Below, piece by piece: positions 44,412 through 52,038 of a DNA stretch of 64,000 nucleotides (within the stretch, counting starts at the first letter, position 1; each line of letters opens with the position of its first letter). The stretch covers positions 124,001 through 188,000 of the forward strand of contig NZ_JANAVO010000004.1 of NCBI RefSeq assembly GCF_024213555.1. The letters are read 5' to 3'. The DNA is from Allokutzneria sp. A3M-2-11 16 (GTDB lineage Bacteria > Actinomycetota > Actinomycetes > Mycobacteriales > Pseudonocardiaceae). The translations under genes were made by a program, and so were the position numbers. Under the pieces are notes generated by a model, which saw only the letters and a list, made by a program, of their open reading frames with translations, searched no databases and had not been told where the DNA came from.

Positions 44412-44436
44412 CGACGCTAGGAGGCCGGGGTTATCC
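44412..44436 (-). promoter_or_regulatory. nasA promoter block shared with narK
   Basis: On the minus strand: GGATAACCCCGGCCTCC followed by TAGCGTCG, with the -10-like TAGCGT 25 bases ahead of the nasA GTG. See the narK block at 40377-40401 for the match. Confidence 0.55.
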
Positions 44437-44533
44437 CGAGGTGGCCGTGTGTTTCCGGCACGCAAACTTGTCCGCACCACGGCGGGCCGGGTCTTGACAG
44501 CCCGGGAGTGGCCGTCGCCCGTAGTTTGGGGGT

Positions 44534-45844
44534 ATGGATCTCGTGTGGCCCGCGGGCGCGGAGTTCGACGACCGCGCCCTTCTCCTCGCCGACTCGCTGC
44601 CGGTGCTCGCAATCGAACTCGGTGTTCCGGTCCGCTTGGTGCGCGAGGACCCGGGCGCTGGACCGCGCTGGATCTGCCGGGTCGATCCCGATCACGACGG
44701 CCCGGCCGTACTGCGCCGCGACGGCGATCTGATCGAATCGGTTGGCCGCACACACGAAGAGATGTGGGAAACGTTCAGCCTGCGGCACACATGGTTGCGG
44801 ACGGGGCAGGACACCTACGCGACGGACGCCGCCGATCTCGACGAGGCAGTCAACCGGATCATCAACGAGATCCGTTTCAGCTATCCGGCATTCGCTCTGC
44901 GCGGCCTGGACTGGGACCAGTTGTGCGAGCACTACGTGCCCGAAGTCCTCGCGGCGGACGATCCTTTCGCGATGTGCCAGGAATGGGTCGCGCAGCTCGG
45001 CGACGCCCATACCGCCGTGCACGCTTCCCCACGCCCGCTTTCCCTTCCATACAAGGCATTCCACACGACCTTCACGGACGTTCCCGAGGGCAGCGCGGCA
45101 TGGGAGGCGGGAGTTCGTCCCGGCTGGCGGCTGGACGCACCGCACGAAGAGGATGTCGCGCGGCGCACCGGAGCATCGCCGCACATGCGTCCCTACGCGA
45201 TCGGCAGGAGACTGCTTTCCGCAACGGAAAGCCAGGAATGGCGCGCGTTCGGGCCGGGAGGCGAAGACGTCAGGTGGACCGAGAAGCCGACTGGCTTGCC
45301 CTTCGGCGACCTGGTGACCTGGCAGAAGGACGGCCGGATCAGGATCGGGCAGTGGGTCGCGAAATCGGGGACCGCGGAGGCGCTCGACACGGCGCTGACC
45401 GAACTGGCCGACCGCGCGGAGCTGACGCTCGACCTTCGCGGGAACGTCGGCGGGAATGTCGTGCTGGCGTGGGCGACCCGGGATCGTTTCCTCCGCGAGG
45501 AAACCGTTCTCGGCTCGGTGCGCTATTGCGTCAACGGAAAGCTCTCCGAGCCGGTGCCCATGATCGGAAAGCCTTCTAGCGGAGTGCGCTGGGGAGGGCG
45601 GCTGACCGTGCTCACCGACCCGATGACCTACTCCGCGAGCGAGGATTTCCTGTCGGGGCTACAGGGACTCGACCACGTCCGGGTGATCGGTGAGCCCAGC
45701 GGCGGCGGCAGTGGCAGGCCGCGCACGGTGCGATTGCTCCCGGGCTGGACGCTGAACATCAGCACCGTGCTCACCTACGACCGCAACGGTCATTGCGTGG
45801 AGAACTCAGGAATACCCGTCAACGTTTCCAGGCAGTGGCGGTAG
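44534..45844 (+). CDS. S41-family (C-terminal-processing-like) peptidase
   Basis: 436 residues without a signal peptide, so probably cytoplasmic. The N-terminal 90 residues are a private domain, a helical segment follows (YATDAADLDEAVNRIINEI), and the C-terminal S41 domain has LTLDLRGNVGGNVVLAW and the nucleophile region PMTYSASEDFLSGL (Ser367), then VIGEPSGGGSGRP. No clear PDZ domain. TAGTTT (44522-44527) seven bases before the ATG suggests a leaderless transcript. The 3' end overlaps the nucleoside hydrolase gene by 55 bases on the opposite strand. Confidence 0.8.
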   Translation: MDLVWPAGAEFDDRALLLADSLPVLAIELGVPVRLVREDPGAGPRWICRVDPDHDGPAVLRRDGDLIESVGRTHEEMWETFSLRHTWLRTGQDTYATDAADLDEAVNRIINEIRFSYPAFALRGLDWDQLCEHYVPEVLAADDPFAMCQEWVAQLGDAHTAVHASPRPLSLPYKAFHTTFTDVPEGSAAWEAGVRPGWRLDAPHEEDVARRTGASPHMRPYAIGRRLLSATESQEWRAFGPGGEDVRWTEKPTGLPFGDLVTWQKDGRIRIGQWVAKSGTAEALDTALTELADRAELTLDLRGNVGGNVVLAWATRDRFLREETVLGSVRYCVNGKLSEPVPMIGKPSSGVRWGGRLTVLTDPMTYSASEDFLSGLQGLDHVRVIGEPSGGGSGRPRTVRLLPGWTLNISTVLTYDRNGHCVENSGIPVNVSRQWR

Positions 45845-46737
45845 AAGCGCTGGGCGTCGACCTTCTTGGCGCACTTGACCAGTCGGCCCGTCTCCGAGCG
45901 CACGGTGCGGCCCTGGCTCACGCCGGAGGTCACGACCTCGCAGCGCACGTCCTCGAACTCGCACATCTCCGGTTCGGCGAGGTACGACGTGGTGAGGCTG
46001 TCCCAGCAGCAGTAGGCGAACCCGGTGGTCTCGAAGCCGCCGAAGGTCATCGCCAGCAGCGACCCGGCGAGATCGGTCAGCGGAGTGCCGTAGTGCGGGC
46101 CGAACGACCGCACGAACTCCGACGTGATCGGCACCTGGTCGGTGGCGTCCAAGGGGAAGAGGGTGATCGGAATCCGCGAGGCGAACACGCGGTGCGCGGC
46201 CTGCGGGTCCCAGTAGACGTTCCACTCCGCGGTGCCGTCGTGGTCCGGCTCGTCGACATTGCCGCCGACGTCGACGGCACCGCCCATGAAGACCAGCTCG
46301 GCGATCTTGGACTCCACCGCCGGATGCGAGTCCAGGCACCACGCGAGGTTCGTCAGCGGCCCGATCATCAGCAGGGTCACCGGCTCCGGCGCGGCGAGCA
46401 GCCACTGGGCCAGCTGCTCGTGCGCGGGCAGCTCCGACACGCGGGCCCTGGGTTCGCGCTGGTTGAGCACGGGTAACGCGTCCGCTCGCAGCGCGTCCAC
46501 CCGCCACTCCAGCGGGAACGGGTTGGGTCCGGCCAGGGTGCCCTCCGCGACGGGCACGTGGTGCGCGCCCGCCAGCTCCAGGATCTTGCGGGTGGCGGAC
46601 ACCGCGGGCTCGACGAGGCAGTCGGCCGGGGTGACCGTGACGCCCTTGAGCGCGATCCCCCGGTACCTGGTCAGCAACGTCAGCGACAACAGGTCGTCGA
46701 GCGCGCCGTCGTGGTCGAAGTAGATCGCTCTGCTCAC
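45790..46737 (-). CDS. Inosine-uridine-preferring nucleoside hydrolase family protein
   Basis: 315 residues from GTG 46737. The calcium/ribose-binding motif DxDxxxDD appears as DHDGALDD at residues 8-15, and PVTLLMIGPLTNLAWCL plus LVFMGGAVDVGGNV are the conserved core. It would hydrolyse a nucleoside to base and ribose for salvage. The C-terminal region EAEWNVYWDPQAAHRV-like (read here as AEWNVYWDPQAAHRV) holds the family Asn/Asp. It follows the SsgA-like gene by 14 bases on the same strand. Confidence 0.88.
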   Translation of the reverse strand: MSRAIYFDHDGALDDLLSLTLLTRYRGIALKGVTVTPADCLVEPAVSATRKILELAGAHHVPVAEGTLAGPNPFPLEWRVDALRADALPVLNQREPRARVSELPAHEQLAQWLLAAPEPVTLLMIGPLTNLAWCLDSHPAVESKIAELVFMGGAVDVGGNVDEPDHDGTAEWNVYWDPQAAHRVFASRIPITLFPLDATDQVPITSEFVRSFGPHYGTPLTDLAGSLLAMTFGGFETTGFAYCCWDSLTTSYLAEPEMCEFEDVRCEVVTSGVSQGRTVRSETGRLVKCAKKVDAQRFYRHCLETLTGIPEFSTQ

Positions 46738-46751
46738 CGGAGGGATTATCG

Positions 46752-47156
46752 TCAGGCTTCCCCGAGCAGGGCCAGCTCCTGGTCGAAGTCGAACCACAGC
46801 TCTTCCTCGCCCGAGGGCACCAGCAGGTAGCTGTCGTTGAGGAAGTCCGCGAGCACCTCGGCGTCCGCGCCGAACCGGGCCTGACCGGCCGGGGTGCTGA
46901 ACTCGATCTCCACCAGGTTCATCGGGCCCGCGATCGGCCACAGCCGCACGTCGCCCTCCCCGGCCTCGCCGAGCAGGCCGTCGGCGAGCAGGTCACGGGC
47001 GAGGAGCCACTCGACGCTCTTTCCGCGCACCGGGTTGAACAGCATGCGGATCGCGTAGGGGTCCCGGGTGGAGTAAGCCAGCTCCACCTCCACGGTGACC
47101 GCGGGAGCGAGCAGCAGGTTGAACATCGTGGTGGTGCGGATCTCGTCGTGCTCCAT
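46752..47156 (-). CDS. SsgA-like (SALP) sporulation/cell-division regulator
   Basis: 134 residues. SsgA-family pattern: VTVEVELAYSTRDPYAIRMLF, VEWLLARDLLADGLLGEAGEGDVRLWP (key words EWLLARDLL and GDVRLWP), and FLNDSYLLVPSGEE. SALPs control septum placement and cell-wall remodelling in sporulating actinomycetes, with SsgB recruiting FtsZ. This copy keeps the short SsgB-like size. ATG 47156. An intrinsic terminator upstream separates it from the ABC operon, so it has its own promoter in 47157-47256. Confidence 0.88.
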   Translation of the reverse strand: MEHDEIRTTTMFNLLLAPAVTVEVELAYSTRDPYAIRMLFNPVRGKSVEWLLARDLLADGLLGEAGEGDVRLWPIAGPMNLVEIEFSTPAGQARFGADAEVLADFLNDSYLLVPSGEEELWFDFDQELALLGEA

Positions 47157-47256
47157 GCCATCTCCCTCGTCCGTCGTGCGGCTTCGGGGAGGAGACGCCG
47201 ATGCCCGCCGTGCTCTGACGCGGTTCGGGCCACGTCACACCCGATCGTGACAAAAA

Positions 47257-47287
47257 GCGGCCCCGCTCACAGTCGGAGCGGGGCCGC
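47257..47287 (-). terminator. Rho-independent terminator of the ABC exporter operon
   Basis: Perfect 12-bp stem GCGGCCCCGCTC / GAGCGGGGCCGC with a seven-base loop; in the minus-strand transcript it is followed at once by TTTTTGTC. This is the most canonical intrinsic terminator in the window, about 140 bases after the last permease gene. Confidence 0.85.
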
Positions 47288-47302
47288 CGTTGCCGATTCG
47301 TG

Positions 47303-47414
47303 GTCTTCAAGTACCCCGTACCCCCGCTCCGGCGGTCGCTAACAGCTACACACCCTGTACGGGGTTTGTCGCGGTTAGCGACGGTGGGGAGGGGGGTCGG
47401 GGGTACTTGAAGAC
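47303..47414. repeat. 112-nt dispersed long-hairpin element, family B, copy 2
   Basis: Perfect 15-base terminal inverted repeat GTCTTCAAGTACCCC / GGGGTACTTGAAGAC, plus an inner pair GGTCGCTAAC / GTTAGCGAC. Identical length to copy 1 (29257-29368). It lies between the last permease gene of the ABC operon (stop 47430) and the U-tract terminator. Confidence 0.75.
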
Positions 47415-47429
47415 CGCCCTACGTCGGCG

Positions 47430-48143
47430 TCAGTTGGTATCGCCCGCGAGGGAGAAGGAGCGGAGGCGGTGCGTGGCGGAGACGGTGCCGAGGAGTACGA
47501 AAACGCCTGCCATGACCGCCGCCGTCGTCACCGACAACGTGCTCTGCAACAGCGGGTTGCCCGCGATGGTGTCGGTGATCGTGCTGGAGAACTGGCGCAC
47601 GCTGAGCACCTTCGTGCCGTCCACGTAGGTGCCGAGCAGGTTCTCCCAGATCAGGATGTAGCTCATCCCGATGATCACCGGCCGCCGCGTCACCACGCTC
47701 AGCGCCAGGAACAGCGCCGAGTACGCCAGCGCCCCTACCGCGGCTCCGACGAACAGCGCCGTGCCCATGGTCGCGCCGTCTGCGATCGCCCCGGCGACGC
47801 CGAGCGGGACGCCCGCGGCCACCGTGGTCACCAGCCAGGCCACCAGCAGCTTCGAGACGATGATGTCCCGGCGCGGCAGCGGCTTGGTCAGGATGTGGGT
47901 GATCGTGCCGTCCTCGATCTCCAGGCCGAGCACGCTGCTGCCGACGATCAGCGCGGTGAGCGGCAGCAGCACGCCCAGGCCCATGCCGTTGAGCAGGATC
48001 GGTGCCCAGCGTTCCACCGCGACGCCGGTGGTGGTGGCGAACCCGGTCAGCCCGATCAGCAGCACCGGGATCGGCAGCAGCAACAGCGCCCTGCGCCTGC
48101 CGAGCAGCGCCCGCAGGGTGATTCGAATGATCATGAGGTTCAT
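47430..48143 (-). CDS. ABC transporter permease (ABC-2 type)
   Basis: 237 residues with about six hydrophobic segments. GLEIEDGTITHILTKPLPRRDIIVSKL is the typical loop of ABC-2 exporters that meets the ATPase (key ED-GT-THILTKPLPR). No signal peptide. The ATG at 48143 overlaps the upstream ATPase stop (ATGA). Substrate unknown; lipid, drug or peptide export are all possible. Confidence 0.85.
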   Translation of the reverse strand: MNLMIIRITLRALLGRRRALLLLPIPVLLIGLTGFATTTGVAVERWAPILLNGMGLGVLLPLTALIVGSSVLGLEIEDGTITHILTKPLPRRDIIVSKLLVAWLVTTVAAGVPLGVAGAIADGATMGTALFVGAAVGALAYSALFLALSVVTRRPVIIGMSYILIWENLLGTYVDGTKVLSVRQFSSTITDTIAGNPLLQSTLSVTTAAVMAGVFVLLGTVSATHRLRSFSLAGDTN

Positions 48144-49057
48144 GACGCCACCAGGTAGGAGAAGACGCGTTCCAGGGACTCGTCCGAGGGCAGCAGCTGC
48201 GAGAGGCGGATGCCCTGCGCCCTGGCCACCTTCGCCAGCTCCCTGGTGAAACCGCCGAAGTCGCTGGCTCGCACCTGCAGGCCCGCCGTGCCCAGCTCCA
48301 CCCCGGACACCGACGGCAGGCACATCAGCGCGGCGGCCAGGCGCCGGTCGTCGGAGGAGGAGATGACGAACTCGTGCGGGCGGTTGGTCATCAGCCGCCG
48401 GATGTGCCGGTAGTCGCCGGAGGCGGCCAGCCGCCCGGAGACGATCACCTGTACGGTGCCGGAGAGCTGCTCGACCTCCTCCAGGATGTGCGAGCTGAAC
48501 AGGATCGTCCTGCCCTCGCCCGCCATCCGGTGCAGCAGGTCCATCATGTGCATCCGCTGCCGCGGGTCCATGCCGTTGAACGGCTCGTCCAGCAGCAGCA
48601 CCGAGGGGTCGTGCACCAGGGCCGCCGCGACGCGGGTGCGCTGCCGCATGCCCTTGGAGTAGGTGCCGATCCGCCGGTCCATCGCCTCGCCCATCTCGAC
48701 CAGGTCGATCGCCCGGCGGGCGGCGGCCTCGGCGTCGGGCAGCTTGTGCAGCACCGCGCTGGCGTGCACGAACTCCCACGCGGTCAGGTAGCCGGGCACG
48801 CTCTCGCGCTCGGTGACCAGGCCGAGCGAGCGGTAGACCTCGGGGTTGCGCCAGCTCGGGGTGCCGTTGACCAGCACACTGCCCTGCGAGGGCGCCAGGA
48901 ACCCGGCCATCATGTGCAGCACGGTGGTCTTGCCCGCGCCGTTGGGGCCGAGCAGGCCGGTCACCCCGGGGCCGATGGTCAGGGTCACGTCGTTGACCGC
49001 GACCACGTTGCCGTACCACCGCGACACGGAGCTCAGCTCGATCATGTTCGTGGTCAT
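48140..49057 (-). CDS. ABC transporter ATP-binding protein
   Basis: 305 residues. Walker [12 protein letters not shown], signature region YSKGMRQRTRVAAAL, Walker B VLLLDEPFNGMD and switch SSHILEEVEQL. The last 90 residues extend beyond the nucleotide-binding domain, as in exporters of the CcmA/NatA group. Coupled to the permeases on both sides by ATGA overlaps. Confidence 0.9.
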   Translation of the reverse strand: MTTNMIELSSVSRWYGNVVAVNDVTLTIGPGVTGLLGPNGAGKTTVLHMMAGFLAPSQGSVLVNGTPSWRNPEVYRSLGLVTERESVPGYLTAWEFVHASAVLHKLPDAEAAARRAIDLVEMGEAMDRRIGTYSKGMRQRTRVAAALVHDPSVLLLDEPFNGMDPRQRMHMMDLLHRMAGEGRTILFSSHILEEVEQLSGTVQVIVSGRLAASGDYRHIRRLMTNRPHEFVISSSDDRRLAAALMCLPSVSGVELGTAGLQVRASDFGGFTRELAKVARAQGIRLSQLLPSDESLERVFSYLVAS

Positions 49058-49908
49058 GCCGACACCTTCCGGTACCTCAGCAGGAGCAGGCCGACCGCGG
49101 CGCAGGTGAGCAGGAGCGTCACCACGCCGTGCATCGGTCCCCACACGCCCACGGGGTGGTTGGTCCCCTCCAACAGCCAGTTGTCCACGCCCTGCAGCAG
49201 GTTCGCCGGGGTGATCATGCCGACCACCTCGGGGTTGTCGCTGAACTCCGCCAGTCCCTCCGCGATCGGCGCGGTCACCAGGAACAGCGCCAGCACCAGG
49301 GTGGAGGCGAAGATCCGCCTGCCGGAGAGCGAGGCCAGCGGCAGCGCGAGCGCGGCCAGCACCACCGAGTGGATCACCACCGCGGCCATGCCCTGGCCGA
49401 ACTGACCGGCGTGGTCGAGCACCCCCGTCATCCCGTCCTTGGTGGCGAACGCGTTGCCCGCGAACATGATCACCATGGCCGGGCCCAGGGTCAGCGCCAC
49501 CGAGGAGATCAGCGCAGCCAGCTTGGACAGCGCGTAGTCGGTGCCGCTCAGCGGCCGGGCCAGGTAGAGCGGCATGACGTTGCTGCCGAGGTCGCGGGAG
49601 ACCAGCTCCGGCGCGACGACGGCGAGCAGGATGATCGCGACGTAGGTCAGGTTGGCGACCAGGTCGACGTAGCCCACCAGCTGGAACCCGGTCTGGGTGC
49701 CGACGACCATGATGACCAGCCCGGCGATGCCCGCCGCGGCCGTCAGCGTCCACGGCAGCAGCTTCGCCTTGAAACCGCGGCCGAGGCCGAACGCGGTGCG
49801 CAGGCTGTGCACGTACAGCGACCACATCGCGTAGCGCCTGCCGAGCCGCTGGCCCTGGTAGCGCTGGTAGCCGATGTCGTGAATGACACCCTCAGGCGTG
49901 CTGGACAT
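49054..49908 (-). CDS. ABC transporter permease (ABC-2 type)
   Basis: 284 residues with about six transmembrane helices. The N-terminal GVIHDIGYQRYQGQRLGRRYA is a cytoplasmic stretch seen at the start of many actinobacterial ABC-2 permeases, and ELVSRDLGSNVMPLYLARPL is the coupling loop (key ELVSRDL and LYLARPL). It overlaps the upstream ATPase by 17 bases and the downstream one by four. Confidence 0.85.
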   Translation of the reverse strand: MSSTPEGVIHDIGYQRYQGQRLGRRYAMWSLYVHSLRTAFGLGRGFKAKLLPWTLTAAAGIAGLVIMVVGTQTGFQLVGYVDLVANLTYVAIILLAVVAPELVSRDLGSNVMPLYLARPLSGTDYALSKLAALISSVALTLGPAMVIMFAGNAFATKDGMTGVLDHAGQFGQGMAAVVIHSVVLAALALPLASLSGRRIFASTLVLALFLVTAPIAEGLAEFSDNPEVVGMITPANLLQGVDNWLLEGTNHPVGVWGPMHGVVTLLLTCAAVGLLLLRYRKVSA

Positions 49909-50836
49909 CGCCCACCTCCGATCCTGCGACGGGGTCCCGGAACAGGTCCGCGACCTGGTGGCGGCGCTGCTCCAGCCGGTGCAGCGACAGGTCCAGGTCG
50001 ACCACGGCGTCCCGGATCACGTCGTAGGTCTTGTCGTCGTCGAAGCGCACCAGCAGTTCCCTGCCCTGCTCGCGGACTTCGAGCCCGGCGGCGGCCAGGC
50101 GCGCGACGAGCTCGTCGACCCGCTCGTCCACCTCGACCGCGAGGACGCCCTTGTGCTGGGTCATCGCCGACAGCGAGTCCGAGCGCAGCAGCCGCCCGCC
50201 CTCGATCGCCACGAGCGAGGTGCAGATCCGCTCGATCTCCCCCAGCAGGTGCGAGCAGACCACCACGGAGATGCCGAACTCGGTGCCGATGCGCTGCACC
50301 AGGCCGAGCATGGCCTGCCGGCCCTCCGGGTCGAGCCCGTTGGTCGGCTCGTCCAGCAGCAGCAGCTCCGGGTCGTGCACCAGCGCCTGCGCGAGCTTCA
50401 CCCGCTGCTTCATGCCGGTGGAGTAGCCGCCGATCGCCCGGTAGCGCTCCTCGTAGAGCCCGACGTGGCGCAGCGTCTCGGACGCGCGTTCCCGTGCGGT
50501 CGCCGCGGGCAGCCCGGACATCCGCCCCATGTGCGTCACGAACTCCGCCGCGGTCATGTCCGGTGGCAGGCAGTCGTGTTCGGGCATGTAGCCCACCTGC
50601 GACCGCACCTGCTCCACATCGGTGAGGGGGTCCAGCCCCAGCACCCTGATCCGCCCCGCCGTCGGTGCGATCAACCCCAGAGCCAGCTTGATCAGCGTGC
50701 TCTTCCCCGCCCCGTTCGCACCGACCAGCCCGACGACGCCGGGCTCGATGCTCACCGTCAGGTCGGCGAGGGCGAGTGTCCCGCCGCCGTACCGTTTTTC
50801 GAGCGATTCGCTCTCGATGAGTGTCACGGTGTGCAC
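49892..50836 (-). CDS. ABC transporter ATP-binding protein
   Basis: 314 residues. Walker A LVGANGAGKST, signature YSTGMKQRVKLAQAL, Walker B LLLLDEPTNGLD, and H-loop CSHLLGEIERI. A second ATPase of the same exporter operon, only distantly similar to the first, so the complex is probably a heterodimer. GTG 50836 lies within the selD 3' end (13-base overlap); a GTG three codons later is possible. Confidence 0.9.
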   Translation of the reverse strand: MHTVTLIESESLEKRYGGGTLALADLTVSIEPGVVGLVGANGAGKSTLIKLALGLIAPTAGRIRVLGLDPLTDVEQVRSQVGYMPEHDCLPPDMTAAEFVTHMGRMSGLPAATARERASETLRHVGLYEERYRAIGGYSTGMKQRVKLAQALVHDPELLLLDEPTNGLDPEGRQAMLGLVQRIGTEFGISVVVCSHLLGEIERICTSLVAIEGGRLLRSDSLSAMTQHKGVLAVEVDERVDELVARLAAAGLEVREQGRELLVRFDDDKTYDVIRDAVVDLDLSLHRLEQRRHQVADLFRDPVAGSEVGDVQHA

Positions 50837-51897
50837 ACTACGGCCGGCGGCCGGGGGACCACATCGGGTTCGGCCCTGGGAATCCCCCTAAGGGCTTGCC
50901 CTATTTTCACGACGATCGCGTTGTCCCGCTGGGGAATCAGCTCTCCGATCACCACTCCGCCGGAGACCTCGCCCGCGACCAGTAAACCACCCGAAGTCTG
51001 AGAGTCTGTCAGCAACAGCGCCTCCGTTTCTTCCACTGTGGACAGATCAACGTGCGGCCGCACCCAGTCGAGGTTCCGACGGCTCCCACCGCTGACGAAA
51101 CCGTCCCGCACCGCCTCCCTGGCACCGTCCAAATAGGGCACCGCTGCGGCGTCGACCACCGCGCTCACCCCGCTGGCGCGGACGAGCTTGTACAGGTGCC
51201 CGAGCAGCCCGAACCCGGTGATGTCGGTGGCACAGGTGATTCCGGCGGCCACCGCGGCCACCGAGGCGTCCCGGTTCAGCGCGGTCATCGCCTCGACCGC
51301 CTGCGGGAAGACCTCGCCGGTGGCCTTGTGCCGGGTGTTGAGCACGCCGATCCCCAGCGGCTTCGTCAGCGACAGCGGCAGCCCGGCGCGGCCCGCGTCG
51401 TTGCGCAGGGTCCTTGCGGGGTCAATGATTCCGGTGACGGCCATGCCGTACTTGGGCTCCGGGTCGTCGACGCTGTGCCCGCCCGCGACGTGGCACCCGG
51501 CGGTGGCGGCGACGTCCCGCCCGCCGCGCAGCACCTCCGCGGCCAGTTCCATCGGCAGCACCTCCCTGGGCCAGCCCAGCAGGTTCACCGCCACGACCGG
51601 CGTGCCGCCCATGGCGTAGACGTCGGAAAGCGCGTTCGCGGCCGCGATCCGGCCCCAGTCATAGGGATCGTCGACCACCGGGGTGAAGAAGTCGGCGGTG
51701 GCGACCAGCGCCAGGTCCGGCCGCACGCCGACAACGGCCGCGTCATCCCCGGTGCCCAGACCGACCAGCAGTTCTCCGGCGGGATGCTCCGGCCGCGCCC
51801 CGGTCAACCCGGCGACGATCTGCTCCAGTTCGCCCGGCGGGATCTTGCAGGCGCACCCGCCGCCATGGGCGTATTGGGTGAGACGGTAGGAGATCAT
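50824..51897 (-). CDS. selD: Selenide, water dikinase (selenophosphate synthetase) SelD
   Basis: 357 residues. It makes selenophosphate from selenide and ATP. The mobile N-terminal loop AHGGGCACKIPP has Cys15 where E. coli has essential Cys17 and Lys18 for its Lys20, so this copy is a Cys, not a Sec, form. AIR-synthase-like blocks LGTGDDAAVVGV, AANALSDVYAMGG, VAGGHSVDDPEPKYG and TDITGFGLLGHLYKL are intact. It diverges from the tRNA-Sec gene with 34 bases between, so selD and selC-selA-selB are probably fired from one divergent promoter region. Confidence 0.96.
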   Translation of the reverse strand: MISYRLTQYAHGGGCACKIPPGELEQIVAGLTGARPEHPAGELLVGLGTGDDAAVVGVRPDLALVATADFFTPVVDDPYDWGRIAAANALSDVYAMGGTPVVAVNLLGWPREVLPMELAAEVLRGGRDVAATAGCHVAGGHSVDDPEPKYGMAVTGIIDPARTLRNDAGRAGLPLSLTKPLGIGVLNTRHKATGEVFPQAVEAMTALNRDASVAAVAAGITCATDITGFGLLGHLYKLVRASGVSAVVDAAAVPYLDGAREAVRDGFVSGGSRRNLDWVRPHVDLSTVEETEALLLTDSQTSGGLLVAGEVSGGVVIGELIPQRDNAIVVKIGQALRGIPRAEPDVVPRPPAVVCTP

Positions 51898-51931
51898 GCG
51901 GTCATCGTGTCAGGATGGTCTTGTGATTCGG

Positions 51932-52023
51932 GGAGGTGTATCCGGTCTGGTGACCGGCGCGGTCTTCAAAACCGTTGAGCGGCAGCACCTGTCGCTGGCG
52001 GGTTCGATTCCCGTCCACCTCCG
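51932..52023 (+). tRNA. selC: tRNA-Sec (UCA anticodon)
   Basis: 92-nt selenocysteine tRNA. Acceptor GGAGGTGT pairs with CCACCTCC (seven clean pairs; the eighth, T with C, is a mismatch), long six-pair D-stem CCGGTC-TGGT-GACCGG, anticodon arm GCGGT-CTTCAAA-ACCGT with anticodon TCA, extended variable arm AGCGGCA/TGTCGCT, and T-arm GCGGG-TTCGATT-CCCGT. The 8+5 layout and long variable arm are diagnostic. Discriminator G at 52023; CCA is not encoded. selA begins 15 bases later. Confidence 0.95.
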
Positions 52024-52038
52024 CTTGCCGGGCCTGCC

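Noticed and set aside
44494-44527. Classical -35 TTGACA with -10 TAGTTT as a promoter for the S41 gene
   Set aside because: The two boxes are 22 bases apart, too far for a normal sigma-70-type promoter; only the -10-like box next to the ATG was kept as a leaderless hint.
50824-51897. SelD as a selenoprotein
   Set aside because: Its active-site loop encodes cysteines (GGGCACK) and there is no in-frame UGA.
51932-52023. tRNA-Sec as an integration site for a mobile element
   Set aside because: No integrase and no repeat of the tRNA 3' end was seen downstream; selA follows at once.
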